A DNA stretch of 64,000 bases, taken from Marinibacterium anthonyi (GTDB taxonomy: Bacteria > Pseudomonadota > Alphaproteobacteria > Rhodobacterales > Rhodobacteraceae). The stretch is from NCBI GenBank assembly GCA_003217735.2, contig CP031590.1, forward strand, positions 54,074-118,073, read 5' to 3'. Position numbers and translations under genes: made by a program. Below, one piece after another: positions 24,164 through 33,623 of this stretch. The notes under the pieces were generated by a model that had not been told where the DNA came from, did not search any database, and saw only the letters and a program-made list of their open reading frames with translations. Within the stretch, counting starts at the first letter, position 1, and every line of letters begins with the position of its first letter.

Positions 24164-24886
24164 ATGGGACCGCCACCTCATATCCTTATCGTGGACGACC
24201 ACGCTCAGATACGCGAAAGCGTCGCGCGCTTCCTGGAGAAGAACGGAATGCGCACGACCGTCGCCAGGGATGCCGTGGAGATGGATGCCAAGCTGGCCAC
24301 CGGTCACTTCGACCTCCTCGTGCTCGATGTCATGATGCCGGGCGAGGACGGTTTGTCGGTTTGCCGCAGACTTGCGCCAGAGGGTGATCTTCCGATCATC
24401 ATGCTGACGGCGCTTGGTGAGGAAACGGATCGGATCGTGGGTCTGGAAATCGGTGCGGACGATTATCTCGCCAAGCCGTTCAATCCACGAGAACTGCTCG
24501 CCCGCATCAAGTCGGTTCTTCGGAGAAGCAACCGCGACGAACCTGTGGCCGGAAGCCTCGCTGGGAGGAAAGTCTCTTTTGCGCACTGGATACTGGATAC
24601 CGACCGGCAGGTGCTGATTGACGAGTCCACCACCGAGACCCCATTGACGACCTCCGAGTTCAAATTGCTGGCGGTCCTGCTGGAACGCGCGAGGATGGTG
24701 CTCAGCCGTGACCAGTTGCTTGACCTGACCGCTGGGCGGACGGCAGGCCCGATGGATCGAACCATCGACAATCAGATCAGCCGTCTCCGCCGCAAAATCG
24801 AGCCGGATGTACTTAGGCCCAGTGTCATCAAAACGGTGCGGAACGGCGGATACTGTCTGGCTGCCGATGTCGAGGATGCGCCGTGA
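24164..24886 (+). CDS. OmpR-family response regulator
   Basis: A 240-residue two-component regulator. Receiver domain: acidic pocket VDDHAQ (Asp11-12), phosphorylation Asp in LLVLDVMMPGEDG, Thr in IMLTALG and Lys in DDYLAKPFNPREL. The C-terminal winged-helix DNA-binding domain has the TTSEFKLLAVLLE and RTIDNQISRLRRKIE segments. It overlaps the histidine kinase gene by 4 bp. The repeats just upstream suggest autoregulation. The stimulus is not evident from sequence; location inside the copper island suggests envelope or metal stress. Confidence 0.95.
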   Translation: MGPPPHILIVDDHAQIRESVARFLEKNGMRTTVARDAVEMDAKLATGHFDLLVLDVMMPGEDGLSVCRRLAPEGDLPIIMLTALGEETDRIVGLEIGADDYLAKPFNPRELLARIKSVLRRSNRDEPVAGSLAGRKVSFAHWILDTDRQVLIDESTTETPLTTSEFKLLAVLLERARMVLSRDQLLDLTAGRTAGPMDRTIDNQISRLRRKIEPDVLRPSVIKTVRNGGYCLAADVEDAP

Positions 24887-26352
24887 TGCGCCGTGCGATG
24901 AGGTCTCTGAGCGGCCAGTTGATCCTGCTTGTGGTCGCGGCACTTGTCGTGGCCCAGGCGATCAGCCTGTTCCTGTTCGCTGACGAGCGCACCCTTGCGA
25001 TTCGTGCCGCATTGGGGTTCGAGGCCGCCGGTCGCGCAGCAAATGTCGCGCGGTTGATCGAGGAGGCCCCGCCGGAGTTGCAGGACTCGATCCTCCGCGC
25101 GGCGAATTCGCCATTGATCCGGTTTGATCTGTCGGACGTTCCGAGCGTGGAACACACCGGTCATTCGGATGGCGGCATCGTGGAAGGACGCATACGCGCG
25201 CTTCTGGGCGATAACTACAGCCGGGATATTCGCGTTGAACTGCACGAGGTCGAGGGCGCGTTGCGGCCCCTTCCCAATCTCTCGGACGAGATGACAGAAA
25301 TGCATCTCGCGATGATGCGCGGAGAGTTGACAGCGGTTGAAATGAACCTGTCCATCGCCATCAAGGGAGCGCGTTGGCTGAATGTCGGAACGCGGTTCGA
25401 GCGACCGCCGATCCAATGGCCTTTCTATTCGATGCTGACCTTCGGGATTTCCGCCGGACTGCTTCTGGTGGCGATCTTCTGGTTTGTAATGACGCGCCTG
25501 ACGCGTCCTTTGCGGCACCTGTCGAAGGCCGCGGACCATCTTGGCCGGGGCGAAGATGTGGGCGAATTGGCGGTCACAGGGCCGACCGAGGTCAGAGATC
25601 TGACCGTCGCATTCAACCGCATGCAACGACGGCTGACCCGGTTTGTCAGTGATCGTACACGTATGCTCGCAGCCCTTGGCCACGATTTACGCTCGCCGTT
25701 GACTGCCATGCGTGTCCGCGCGGAGCTGGTTGACGAAGAAGAGACGCGGGACAGCCTCATCGCATCGGTCGAAGAGATGCAGAGTATGGTCGAAGCGACG
25801 CTCACCTTTGCACGCGGCCTTACCGGATCCGAAGGTGCCGAAGTGGTCGATCTGCGCAATTTTCTGGACAGCTTGTGCAGCGATATGGCGGCACACTGCA
25901 CCTTTGCCCCGAGTGATGATGTTGCCGTGCGGCTTCGACCCAACGCGTTCCGAAGGGCACTGAGGAACTTGCTTGAGAACGCCGTTCGCTACGGTGGTGC
26001 CGCAAAAGTCAGCTGGGCGACCCACGGTTCGAACCTCGTACTCAACATCGATGACAATGGGCCCGGCATTCCCGTCGACCAGTTGGAAAAGGTCTTCGAT
26101 CCGTTCTATCGCCTCGAGCAATCGAGGTCTCTGGAAACGGGCGGTTATGGGCTTGGGCTCTCAATCGCGAGGACAATCGTCCAATCCCATGGCGGCGATA
26201 TCCAGCTGGTCAATCAGAACAGCGCGGGTTTGCGCGCTGTTGTCACCATCCCGTTGGATGAAACCGAACTGACCGAAGGAGAAACAGATGAAACTGAACG
26301 CGTTGATCCTGCCGTTGCTGGCCAGCTTGCCCGCCAGCATGGCGCAGGCTGA
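24883..26352 (+). CDS. Sensor histidine kinase
   Basis: A 489-residue membrane sensor kinase. TM1 is near residues 10-30, then a periplasmic domain of ~150 residues with a His-containing EHTGHSDGG patch, TM2 near 180-203, and a HAMP linker. The H-box is ALGHDLRSPLTAMRVRAEL, the N-box LLENAVRYGG, and the ATP lid IDDNGPGIP and GGYGLGLSIART. It phosphorylates the regulator encoded immediately upstream (4-bp overlap). The last 65 bp overlap the SHOCT gene in another frame. The signal is unknown; metal or redox is inferred from context. Confidence 0.95.
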   Translation: MMRRAMRSLSGQLILLVVAALVVAQAISLFLFADERTLAIRAALGFEAAGRAANVARLIEEAPPELQDSILRAANSPLIRFDLSDVPSVEHTGHSDGGIVEGRIRALLGDNYSRDIRVELHEVEGALRPLPNLSDEMTEMHLAMMRGELTAVEMNLSIAIKGARWLNVGTRFERPPIQWPFYSMLTFGISAGLLLVAIFWFVMTRLTRPLRHLSKAADHLGRGEDVGELAVTGPTEVRDLTVAFNRMQRRLTRFVSDRTRMLAALGHDLRSPLTAMRVRAELVDEEETRDSLIASVEEMQSMVEATLTFARGLTGSEGAEVVDLRNFLDSLCSDMAAHCTFAPSDDVAVRLRPNAFRRALRNLLENAVRYGGAAKVSWATHGSNLVLNIDDNGPGIPVDQLEKVFDPFYRLEQSRSLETGGYGLGLSIARTIVQSHGGDIQLVNQNSAGLRAVVTIPLDETELTEGETDETERVDPAVAGQLARQHGAG

Positions 26353-26593
26353 TGGACCAGGCTCCTGGACGGGGCACATGTGGGGCAGTGGCTATGGCTT
26401 TATGGGCGGCTTCATGATGCTCGCCTTCTGGGGTGCGCTGATCGCATTGGTGGTGTTTCTGGTGTTCAGGCTGCGGGACAATGGCACCCGTCCCCTGGAC
26501 TCGGACGCGCAGGAAGCGCTCAGGCGCCGCTTTGCAAATGGGGAAATCGACGAAGAAGAGTTCCGTCGCCGCAAAGCAACGCTCGACGAATAG
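26288..26593 (+). CDS. SHOCT-domain small membrane protein
   Basis: A 101-residue protein with a signal peptide (MKLNALILPLLASLPASMAQA), a short Gly/Met/Trp-rich segment (TGHMWGSGYGFMGGFMM), one transmembrane helix, and a C-terminal SHOCT motif (ALRRRFANGEIDEEEFRRRK). SHOCT motifs are thought to aid oligomerisation or localisation. It begins inside the kinase gene, so expression is probably coupled to the two-component operon. Codon-level overlap of 65 bp is larger than usual. Confidence 0.8.
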   Translation: MKLNALILPLLASLPASMAQADGPGSWTGHMWGSGYGFMGGFMMLAFWGALIALVVFLVFRLRDNGTRPLDSDAQEALRRRFANGEIDEEEFRRRKATLDE

Positions 26594-26658
26594 ACCCCGC
26601 CGCGGACGCCAAAGCCGTCCGACGCGACGCCCACCGACGCTGAATAGGAAAGAACGCC

Positions 26659-28659
26659 ATGGTCCCGGAAATTGGTCACTTCGCACTGGCCCTCGCACTG
26701 GCGCTTGCGCTTGTTCAGAGTGTTCTACCGATTGCAGGTGCGTCGCGTAGAAATGCCGTCTGGATGAAATCCGCCCAGGCGACGGCAATAGGACAAGTGC
26801 TGTTTGTGGCCATCGCCTTCGCAGCGCTGATGCAGGCTTTCATCGTCAGCGATTTTACCGTCAGGAACGTCGTCGAGAACTCCCATTCGCTCAAGCCAAT
26901 GCTCTACAAGGTGGCCGGGACCTGGGGCAGCCATGAGGGTTCGCTGCTGCTCTGGATCCTGATACTCGCGGTGTTCGGCGCGGGCGTCGCCTGGTTCGGA
27001 TCGAACATCCCCGCCGAGACCAAGGCGCGCACCTTGTCGGTGCAGGCGTGGATCAGCGTCGGCTTCCTGTCCTTCCTGCTGCTGACGTCGAACCCCTTCG
27101 AGCGGGTGTTTCCGCCGCCGCTCGACGGCAATGACCTCAACCCGTTGCTTCAGGACATGGGTCTCGCCATGCACCCGCCGCTCTTGTATTTCGGGTATGT
27201 CGGCTTCTCCATCGTGTTTTCCTTTGCCGTTGCGGCTCTTCTGGAAGGGCGCGTCGATCCGGCCTGGGCCAGATGGGTCCGCCCGTGGACATTGGCCGCG
27301 TGGGTCAGCCTTACGGCAGGTATCGCTCTTGGATCGTGGTGGGCCTATTATGAACTGGGCTGGGGCGGCTGGTGGTTCTGGGACCCGGTCGAGAACGTGA
27401 GCTTCATGCCCTGGCTTCTGGGCACGGCGCTGCTGCATTCCGCCATCGTCACCGAAAAGCGCGACGCGTTCAAAAGCTGGACCATCCTACTTGCCATCCT
27501 GACTTTCTCGCTTTCGCTGCTCGGGACGTTCATCGTCCGGTCAGGCCTGCTTACATCCGTGCATGCCTTCGCCGTCGATCCAGAGCGCGGGCTTTACATT
27601 CTGGGTCTGCTGGCCGTGTCCATCGGTGGGTCGCTGGCGCTCTACGCCTGGCGGGCGCCCGAAATGGAGCCGGGTGGTCTGTTTCGCCCGATCAGCCGCG
27701 AGGCCGGGCTGCTCGTGAACAACCTCATTCTGGCCGCCGCTACGGGAACGGTCCTGTTCGGGACGCTTTATCCGCTGATCCTCGAGGCTATCACGGGGGA
27801 CAAGATCTCGGTGGGTCCACCTTTCTTCAATGCGGCTTTCATTCCGATGATGCTGGCGCTGGTCGTGTTCATGGGTCTTGGTCCATTCCTGTCGTGGAAG
27901 CGGGCTGATATCGCCGGGTTGCTCGATCGCATTCGGTTCGTGGTCGTTCTGGCGTTCATCGCAGCTTTGGCCGCATGGTATCTTCTGAACGGTGGGCCGA
28001 TCATGGCCTATCTTGCCATCCTTGGCGCAGCGTGGCTGCTTTTTGCAACCCTACGGGAATGGGCGCTACGCATCCGCCTGTTCGAGGTTCCCCTTGCAGA
28101 GAGCGCGAGACGCGCGCGCAACCTGCCACGCGCCTCTCACGGTATGACACTCGCCCATGCCGGCGTCGCTGTGTTGATGATGGGGATGATCGGCTCGACC
28201 GGATGGAAGAGTGAGGAGATCGTCTTTGCCGCCCCCGGGACCGAAGTCACGATCGCGGGGTTCGACATCACCTTCGAAGGGGCCACACAGGTTCAAGGGC
28301 CGAACTACATCGCGGATCGCGGCACCCTTGTGGTCCGTCGGGATGGCGAGCTGGTCACGACGCTTTTCCCAGAACGCCGGTATTACCCGGTCGCGGAAAG
28401 CCAGACGACGGAGTCGGCCATCCGCTCTACATTGGCGGGTGATCTCTATACGTCGATTGCAACGCCAGCCTCCGATCAAGTGAACAACGCCGGAGCATGG
28501 ACCCTTCGGATCCTCTATGAACCGCTCGTCAACCTGATCTGGATCGGCTCGATCCTGCTGGTGATCGGTGGCTGTTTGTCCTTGTCGGATCGCCGTTTGA
28601 GGGTCGGGGCGCCGCGCCGCGCCAAACAGCCAGCCAGCGATGCTGTTCCTGCCGAGTAG
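26659..28659 (+). CDS. ccmF: CcmF, cytochrome c haem lyase subunit
   Basis: A 666-residue polytopic membrane protein with the CcmF signatures: WGSHEGSLLLW near the first third and the WWD haem-handling motif WGGWWFWDPVENVSFMPW around residue 235, with surrounding conserved histidines. CcmF with CcmH and CcmI attaches haem to CxxCH motifs in the periplasm. It heads the cluster ccmF-ccmG-ccmH-ccmI. The upstream partners ccmABCDE are absent from the window. It lies about 65 bp after the SHOCT gene and on the same strand as the two-component system, so may be co-transcribed. Confidence 0.95.
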   Translation: MVPEIGHFALALALALALVQSVLPIAGASRRNAVWMKSAQATAIGQVLFVAIAFAALMQAFIVSDFTVRNVVENSHSLKPMLYKVAGTWGSHEGSLLLWILILAVFGAGVAWFGSNIPAETKARTLSVQAWISVGFLSFLLLTSNPFERVFPPPLDGNDLNPLLQDMGLAMHPPLLYFGYVGFSIVFSFAVAALLEGRVDPAWARWVRPWTLAAWVSLTAGIALGSWWAYYELGWGGWWFWDPVENVSFMPWLLGTALLHSAIVTEKRDAFKSWTILLAILTFSLSLLGTFIVRSGLLTSVHAFAVDPERGLYILGLLAVSIGGSLALYAWRAPEMEPGGLFRPISREAGLLVNNLILAAATGTVLFGTLYPLILEAITGDKISVGPPFFNAAFIPMMLALVVFMGLGPFLSWKRADIAGLLDRIRFVVVLAFIAALAAWYLLNGGPIMAYLAILGAAWLLFATLREWALRIRLFEVPLAESARRARNLPRASHGMTLAHAGVAVLMMGMIGSTGWKSEEIVFAAPGTEVTIAGFDITFEGATQVQGPNYIADRGTLVVRRDGELVTTLFPERRYYPVAESQTTESAIRSTLAGDLYTSIATPASDQVNNAGAWTLRILYEPLVNLIWIGSILLVIGGCLSLSDRRLRVGAPRRAKQPASDAVPAE

Positions 28660-28667
28660 GAGAGAAG

Positions 28668-29234
28668 ATGAAACGTCTCATTGCCGGGCTGCCGTTTATT
28701 GCGGCGGTCATATTCGGGGGTTTTTTTCTCTGGGGGCTCAATCCCGACCGGGATCCCAACGAGATCCCTTCCGTCCTGATCTCGCAACCGGCCCCGGCGT
28801 TCGACCTCGATCCCGTGCCGGGGTTGGAGACACCCGGCCTGGCCCGAAGCGATCTTGTAGGCAACGAACGACCGGTCGTGGTCAATGTCTTTGCGTCCTG
28901 GTGCGTGCCCTGCCGCGCGGAACATGCCGTGTTGACACGCTTTGTCGAACGCGAGGGCATGCGGTTGTTCGGCATCAACTACAAAGACAAACCAGAAGAT
29001 GCCGTGAAGTGGCTCAATGACCTCGGCAATCCCTACGAACGGATCGGGTCCGACCTTTCAGGCCGGACAGGGATCGAATGGGGCCTTTCAGGCGTGCCGG
29101 AAACCTTCATCGTCGATGGCGATGGTACTGTTCTGTTTCGCTATGTCGGGCCGGTCGTGGGTCCGGACGCCGTCGAACGGTTCACGCAAGCCCTGAAGCA
29201 GGCAGGCGCACTGCCAAAGGGAGCAGCATCATGA
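28668..29234 (+). CDS. ccmG: CcmG/DsbE thiol:disulfide oxidoreductase
   Basis: A 188-residue membrane-anchored thioredoxin: one N-terminal helix, then a thioredoxin fold with active site ASWCVPCRAEH and the GVPETFIVD cis-proline loop. CcmG reduces apocytochrome c or CcmH thiols before haem attachment. It follows ccmF by eight bases and overlaps ccmH by 4 bp. Length and motifs match the family. Confidence 0.94.
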   Translation: MKRLIAGLPFIAAVIFGGFFLWGLNPDRDPNEIPSVLISQPAPAFDLDPVPGLETPGLARSDLVGNERPVVVNVFASWCVPCRAEHAVLTRFVEREGMRLFGINYKDKPEDAVKWLNDLGNPYERIGSDLSGRTGIEWGLSGVPETFIVDGDGTVLFRYVGPVVGPDAVERFTQALKQAGALPKGAAS

Positions 29235-29704
29235 GACAGTTGATTTTCGCGTTTTGCATCGGGCTCTTTCCCTTTGCCGCCAATGCGGTCGAACCAGACG
29301 AAATGCTGACCGACCCGGTATTGGAACAGCGTGCGCGGGAGATTTCCAAGGATCTGCGATGCGTCGTCTGTCAAAACCAGGACATCGACAGTTCGAACGC
29401 GGGTGTGGCGCGGGACTTGCGTCTGCTCGTACGCGAGCGACTGGTCACCGGAGACAGCGACGCGGAGGTGATCGAATACATTCGGGCGCGGTACGGGGAT
29501 TACGTGCTGCTCAAACCGCCTCTGGAGCCTGCGACCTACGCGCTTTGGTTTGCGCCGATCGCTTTCGTTCTGATCGGGGTTTTCGTTGGTGGCGGGGTAC
29601 TGATGAGTCGGCGAAAGCAAGAGGCTTTTGAAGATTTGGGCGCGGAGGATGAGAACACCGTGTCCGAAATTCTCAGACAAAACGAAGCGGGGGATGCGTC
29701 ATGA
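29231..29704 (+). CDS. ccmH: CcmH, cytochrome c maturation thiol protein
   Basis: A 157-residue protein with a cleavable signal (FAFCIGLFPFAANA), the conserved LRCVVCQNQDIDSSNAGVARDLR motif holding the redox CxxC, a short helical domain, and one C-terminal transmembrane helix (LWFAPIAFVLIGVFVGGG). CcmH reduces apocytochrome c for haem ligation. The start at 29231 overlaps the ccmG stop (ATGA) and its own end overlaps ccmI by 4 bp. Confidence 0.94.
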   Translation: MRQLIFAFCIGLFPFAANAVEPDEMLTDPVLEQRAREISKDLRCVVCQNQDIDSSNAGVARDLRLLVRERLVTGDSDAEVIEYIRARYGDYVLLKPPLEPATYALWFAPIAFVLIGVFVGGGVLMSRRKQEAFEDLGAEDENTVSEILRQNEAGDAS

Positions 29705-30852
29705 TCTGGGGTATTTTCGGTCTTCTGACGCTGGTCGCGATCGGAATAGTCCTCTACCCGCTGCTGCTGTCCAAATCGAACACTCTCACCAGAGGAGATG
29801 CGGTACCGGCCATCCTCGCCGATCAGATGCAGGAAATCGAACGAGACATGGACCGCGGTTTGATTTCTGAACAAGAAGCTCAAGCAGCCAGACTCGAGAT
29901 CAAGAAACGGATCCTCGCGACGACCCGCAATTTGGAAGCAAAAGCCGGATCGTCCCGTAGTGGTGGCAGAGGCACTCTTGTTGTCGCGGCGGTCCTCGCG
30001 CCGGTTATTGCCGCGGGCTACTATCTGACAATGGGATCGCCGGAGGTGCCTTCAATGGCCTTCGCTGCCCGTGCAGAGGAGCGCGCACAGACTGATGAAG
30101 TGACGGCGCTGGCAATACAACTTCGCGAAAGGCTTATATCCGATCCGACCGGCGGCCCCAGCGAAGGGTGGATGCTGTTGGGCCAGACCTATCAGCGCAT
30201 GGGCAGAACAGTTGATGCTGTCGAAGCATTCGAAGTTGTCGCCAAACGGGAGGATGCCACCTCCGCGACATTCTCCATGCTGGCGGAGGCTGTCGCGGTT
30301 GCCAATGATGGCGTTGTTATTCCACGGGCGAAATTGGCCATTGATCGCGCTTTGGAACTTGACCCATCCAATCCTGCGGCAACCTATTTCGAGTCTCTCT
30401 ACCATCTTCAAAAAGAAGAGACGCGTAAGGCCTACGATCTGCTCGTTTCCCGGCTGAACCAGGAAAAGACGTTCGTGCCCTGGATGGAAACATACGTTTT
30501 GCAAATCAACCGGATTGCAGCGGCAGCTGACCTCCCGGTCGTCAATCTACCCAGCGGGCCGACATCCCCACCCGGCCCGAGTGCGGCAGATGTTGCGACG
30601 GCGTCGGAGATGAATGACGCGGACCGCGCGGAGTTCATCCGATCGATGGTCTCGCGGCTGGCCGAGCGTCTTGAGGATGAACCGGACGATCTGGATGGTT
30701 GGATGCGGCTGGCAAACGCCTATACGGTCCTTGAGGAGCCCGATCGCGCCGTTGAGGCCTACCGCAAGGCTGAAGCGCTGTTGGAGCAGCAGCCCGCCAG
30801 TGATCCTCGGCGTGCGGCGGTCCGTGCCGCGCTTGAGCGGCTCGGCGGCTGA
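29701..30852 (+). CDS. ccmI: CcmI, cytochrome c maturation TPR chaperone
   Basis: A 383-residue protein: two transmembrane helices in the first ~115 residues (IFGLLTLVAIGIVLYPLLL; LVVAAVLAPVIAAGYYLTM) with a leucine-zipper-like cytoplasmic loop between them, then periplasmic TPR repeats (GWMLLGQTYQRMGR ... GWMRLANAYTVLEEP). CcmI presents apocytochrome c to the haem lyase. It is the last gene of the ccm cluster and is followed convergently by scsB. Confidence 0.92.
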   Translation: MIWGIFGLLTLVAIGIVLYPLLLSKSNTLTRGDAVPAILADQMQEIERDMDRGLISEQEAQAARLEIKKRILATTRNLEAKAGSSRSGGRGTLVVAAVLAPVIAAGYYLTMGSPEVPSMAFAARAEERAQTDEVTALAIQLRERLISDPTGGPSEGWMLLGQTYQRMGRTVDAVEAFEVVAKREDATSATFSMLAEAVAVANDGVVIPRAKLAIDRALELDPSNPAATYFESLYHLQKEETRKAYDLLVSRLNQEKTFVPWMETYVLQINRIAAAADLPVVNLPSGPTSPPGPSAADVATASEMNDADRAEFIRSMVSRLAERLEDEPDDLDGWMRLANAYTVLEEPDRAVEAYRKAEALLEQQPASDPRRAAVRAALERLGG

Positions 30853-30880
30853 CTGCTGGTCGGTGTCCCGCCCGGGCAGG

Positions 30881-33010
30881 TCACTCCTGTCCGGCAACCT
30901 TTGCGGAAACATCCCGACCGCTGGCTTGCGCCAAGGCGTCCATCACGTCTTCGGTTGTTAGCAATTCGGACAGCACAATGCCGTTCGGTGCCGATGGTCC
31001 GTAGACGGCATTGAAGGGGATGCCGTATCTGCCGAAACTCTCAAGGTAGCGGGAAATGCGCGTGTCCGGGCGTGTCCAATCTGCCTGCATCGCCGTGACT
31101 CCAGGCGCTTCAAGCGCGCTCCGGACTGGCTCCCGGTCGATGACAAGTGTCTTGTTCGCTTTGCAAGTCAGGCACCAGTCAGCGGTCACATCGACAAAAA
31201 CGACCTCTCCTGCGGACACGCGTTTCGCTATGTCCGAACGATCAAATGCGATCCAAGCCATTGCCAACTGCGGCGTCGAACGCGCAGGTGCTGATTGCTG
31301 CAAGAGAGGACCTGCGGCAATGGCCAGGACAAGGCTGGCTATGGCAATAGACCACCTGAACTGGGACTGCACATTCGGGAGAGATAGTGTCAGAACGGCG
31401 AGACCGGACAACGCCGCGACCGCGATGACAGACACAAGCCCGGCGACACCGTCGAGCACCCAGAACAGCCACACGGCGGTTGCAAGCAACAAGACCCCCA
31501 TGACGCTTTTGATGATCAGCATCCATCGACCAGGCTTAGGCATGAATGCGACCAGACGCGGGAACGCGGCGATGACGAGATAGGGCAGGGCGAGGCCGAA
31601 CCCGAGGCTCGAAAAGACTATGAGGATGTCCAAGCCACGCCCGGCCAAAGCAAAGGCCACAGCGGTGCCGAGGAACGGTGCCGAACAAGGCGTCGCCATG
31701 ACGGCACCGAACATGCCAGTGAAAAAGTCGGCGGAATACCCGTTGCGTCCACCGGCCCCTGCAAGCCGCGTTTGAATGCCGTGTGGAAGGGCGAACTCGA
31801 ACGCTCCGAACAGATTTGCCGAAAAGACGAGCAGAACAGCGATCATCACCGCAAGAAACAGCGGGCTTTGAAACTGCAGACCCCACCCGACGCTGAGGCC
31901 TGCCGTCTGGAGCGCCCAGAGGACGAGCGCCAGACCCCACATGAACGTCATGATGCCGGCGCTGGCAGCGACGAAACCGAACCGGACACGGGTTGTGTCG
32001 TGATCGGTGTGTTTGAGCACAGACGACACCTTGATGGACAGCACCGGCAGCACGCAGGGCATCACATTCAGGATCAATCCGCCCAGCAGCGCGATCGCGG
32101 CAATCCAGATCAGTTCCATCATGTCCGGTGTCGTGGCGGCCAGCTCAAAGGGTGGTGCTATTCCTTGCGCCACGCGATCCGCGATGATCGTGAAGGCCCG
32201 GTTCTCGCCGTCGGTGACGGTAATCGACGGAGCCACTGTCACATCCGTATTCGACGAGAGGATCGGCAAGCGCGCCCAAAGCAAACGATCCTCTTCTCCC
32301 AAACGGATATCGGGTTTGCCAAGCGCAACACCCATACCCAGTTCGGGAAACACATCCGGCGACTGGAGTGGTTCATCGACGCGAAGGCTGACGATCAACT
32401 CCGTGAGGTCTTCGTCGATGAAGGCATTTGCCTCGCTGACGCCGCTCGTCTTGGCCCCTTCGGGGACGCGCTCGGAAAACGTACCGATCAGCCCAGCCGA
32501 AGTGCTGTCGATGACGTTGCCCCGTCCGAGGCGAAGTGACAGGTCAAACTCTTCCGGGACACAGACATTGGAGCACACCAGCAGTTTGACCTGCGCGGAA
32601 AGAGTCACAGGTGCGCCGGGATCTTCGAGCGTTATGCGCAGCGGAAAGACGACTTCACCCGCATAACCAAAATTTTCGATGCCGAAGGCGGTGAAGCGCG
32701 TCGGGGCGGGCCACATGAATTCGACATCTGCGACGTTTTCGGAACCGCTCCATTCGACCGAAGGCGGTATTCCCACCTCGCCCGCCGACCGCCAATAGGT
32801 CTTCCAGTTTTCGTTCAGTTGAAGGTGAAGCCCGGCTGACAGAGTCTGTGTGTTCTCGGGAACGCCGTCCTGTACACTAATGAGATGCGCGGTGAGTGGC
32901 GCGCTCTGGTATTCAGCAGAGGTTGCTGCCGCGACACTTCCAGAGACAACGGCCAGGAGCACGAAGGGAATAAGCAAAACCCGTCGCAGGATCAAAAGGC
33001 AATCGATCAA
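30881..33010 (-). CDS. scsB: ScsB/DsbD-type transmembrane thiol:disulfide reductase
   Basis: A 709-residue protein in three parts. The periplasmic N-terminal domain has a Cys pair in LLVCSNVCVPEEF. The membrane domain has the two CcdA-type cysteines in VMPCVLPVL and ATPCSAPFL. The C-terminal thioredoxin domain has VTADWCLTCKANK. It passes electrons from cytoplasmic thioredoxin to periplasmic substrates. The NVCVP-type N-terminus is that of ScsB, linked to suppression of copper sensitivity, rather than classical DsbD. Translation probably begins at TTG 33010, with AGG-type ribosome site upstream. It is the last gene of the CueR-type operon starting at 33596. Confidence 0.9.
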   Translation of the reverse strand: MIDCLLILRRVLLIPFVLLAVVSGSVAAATSAEYQSAPLTAHLISVQDGVPENTQTLSAGLHLQLNENWKTYWRSAGEVGIPPSVEWSGSENVADVEFMWPAPTRFTAFGIENFGYAGEVVFPLRITLEDPGAPVTLSAQVKLLVCSNVCVPEEFDLSLRLGRGNVIDSTSAGLIGTFSERVPEGAKTSGVSEANAFIDEDLTELIVSLRVDEPLQSPDVFPELGMGVALGKPDIRLGEEDRLLWARLPILSSNTDVTVAPSITVTDGENRAFTIIADRVAQGIAPPFELAATTPDMMELIWIAAIALLGGLILNVMPCVLPVLSIKVSSVLKHTDHDTTRVRFGFVAASAGIMTFMWGLALVLWALQTAGLSVGWGLQFQSPLFLAVMIAVLLVFSANLFGAFEFALPHGIQTRLAGAGGRNGYSADFFTGMFGAVMATPCSAPFLGTAVAFALAGRGLDILIVFSSLGFGLALPYLVIAAFPRLVAFMPKPGRWMLIIKSVMGVLLLATAVWLFWVLDGVAGLVSVIAVAALSGLAVLTLSLPNVQSQFRWSIAIASLVLAIAAGPLLQQSAPARSTPQLAMAWIAFDRSDIAKRVSAGEVVFVDVTADWCLTCKANKTLVIDREPVRSALEAPGVTAMQADWTRPDTRISRYLESFGRYGIPFNAVYGPSAPNGIVLSELLTTEDVMDALAQASGRDVSAKVAGQE

Positions 33011-33067
33011 GATACCTGCTTCCTTCCCATATTTTCCGCAGATTTCGCCAGGACGGCGGAAATTGCG

Positions 33068-33292
33068 TCAAAGTCCACCTGTGGCAAAACCCTGACGACC
33101 GTCCGCACAGACAATTCGCGCAACGCCAGTCGCAGAAGATGAAAGGGTTCGACACCCATCCGGCAGAAGGTCTGACGCTTGCTTCGTGGACACGATAGCG
33201 CCGCGATCCGAGCAGTCTTCAAGACTTCCTGCACATCCCCCAAGCATGAAACCCGACAACAGCAACGCGCCTACGCGTACCTTCCCGCGCAC
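33068..33292 (-). CDS. Small lipoprotein, unknown function
   Basis: A 74-residue lipoprotein (GTG start) with lipobox MLGGC (Cys20) and two or three further cysteines (EDCSDR, DGCRTL, IVCADG) that could form disulfides or bind metal. It lies between a small membrane protein and scsB, with two bases separating it from the former. Another frame of similar size overlaps it (33007-33243) and ends at the scsB start, but lacks signal features. A periplasmic copper role would fit the operon but is not shown. Confidence 0.6.
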   Translation of the reverse strand: MRGKVRVGALLLSGFMLGGCAGSLEDCSDRGAIVSTKQASDLLPDGCRTLSSSATGVARIVCADGRQGFATGGL

Positions 33293-33293
33293 A

Positions 33294-33596
33294 TCACGGC
33301 CTGTCGCGGACCACGACTGGAATCGCGGAGGTTATGGGCTCGGTCGTTTCCTCGATAGTATCCTTTGCCTTGTCGGAATGGCACGATTTTCCCATGAACT
33401 TGTGCATCACGAGATGCGCCCCAACGCACAGCAGGAGCGGGGCGAAAGCCGCTGCATTGCCCCACATGCCCGCCAATGTGCCGCCGGCAAGAAAAAACCC
33501 CGCAACGGGCAGCAGCATGACGACGCAACACGCCATCATACCATAATGCATGAGCCTGTCCGTGATCGGCTTTTTTCTGTGGCTGTGGTGGTCCAT
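33294..33596 (-). CDS. DUF2933-like small membrane protein
   Basis: A 100-residue protein with a His-rich N-terminus (MDHHSHRKKP) and two hydrophobic helices: one contains MACCVVMLLPVAGFFLAGG, the second AAAFAPLLLCVGAHLVMHKFMG followed by CH. It resembles the DUF2933 family that recurs in metal-resistance loci. Cys, Met and His within or near the helices suggest metal binding. First gene of the CueR-type operon continuing into a lipoprotein and scsB. Confidence 0.65.
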   Translation of the reverse strand: MDHHSHRKKPITDRLMHYGMMACCVVMLLPVAGFFLAGGTLAGMWGNAAAFAPLLLCVGAHLVMHKFMGKSCHSDKAKDTIEETTEPITSAIPVVVRDRP

Positions 33597-33623
33597 GACA
33601 CCCTCTTTGTCTCGTTCCCGGCG

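Noticed and set aside
33007..33243. A 78-codon minus-strand frame ending at the scsB start.
   Set aside because: Overlaps the lipoprotein gene in another frame and has no signal peptide or domain; the lipoprotein is the better candidate, though this frame cannot be fully excluded.
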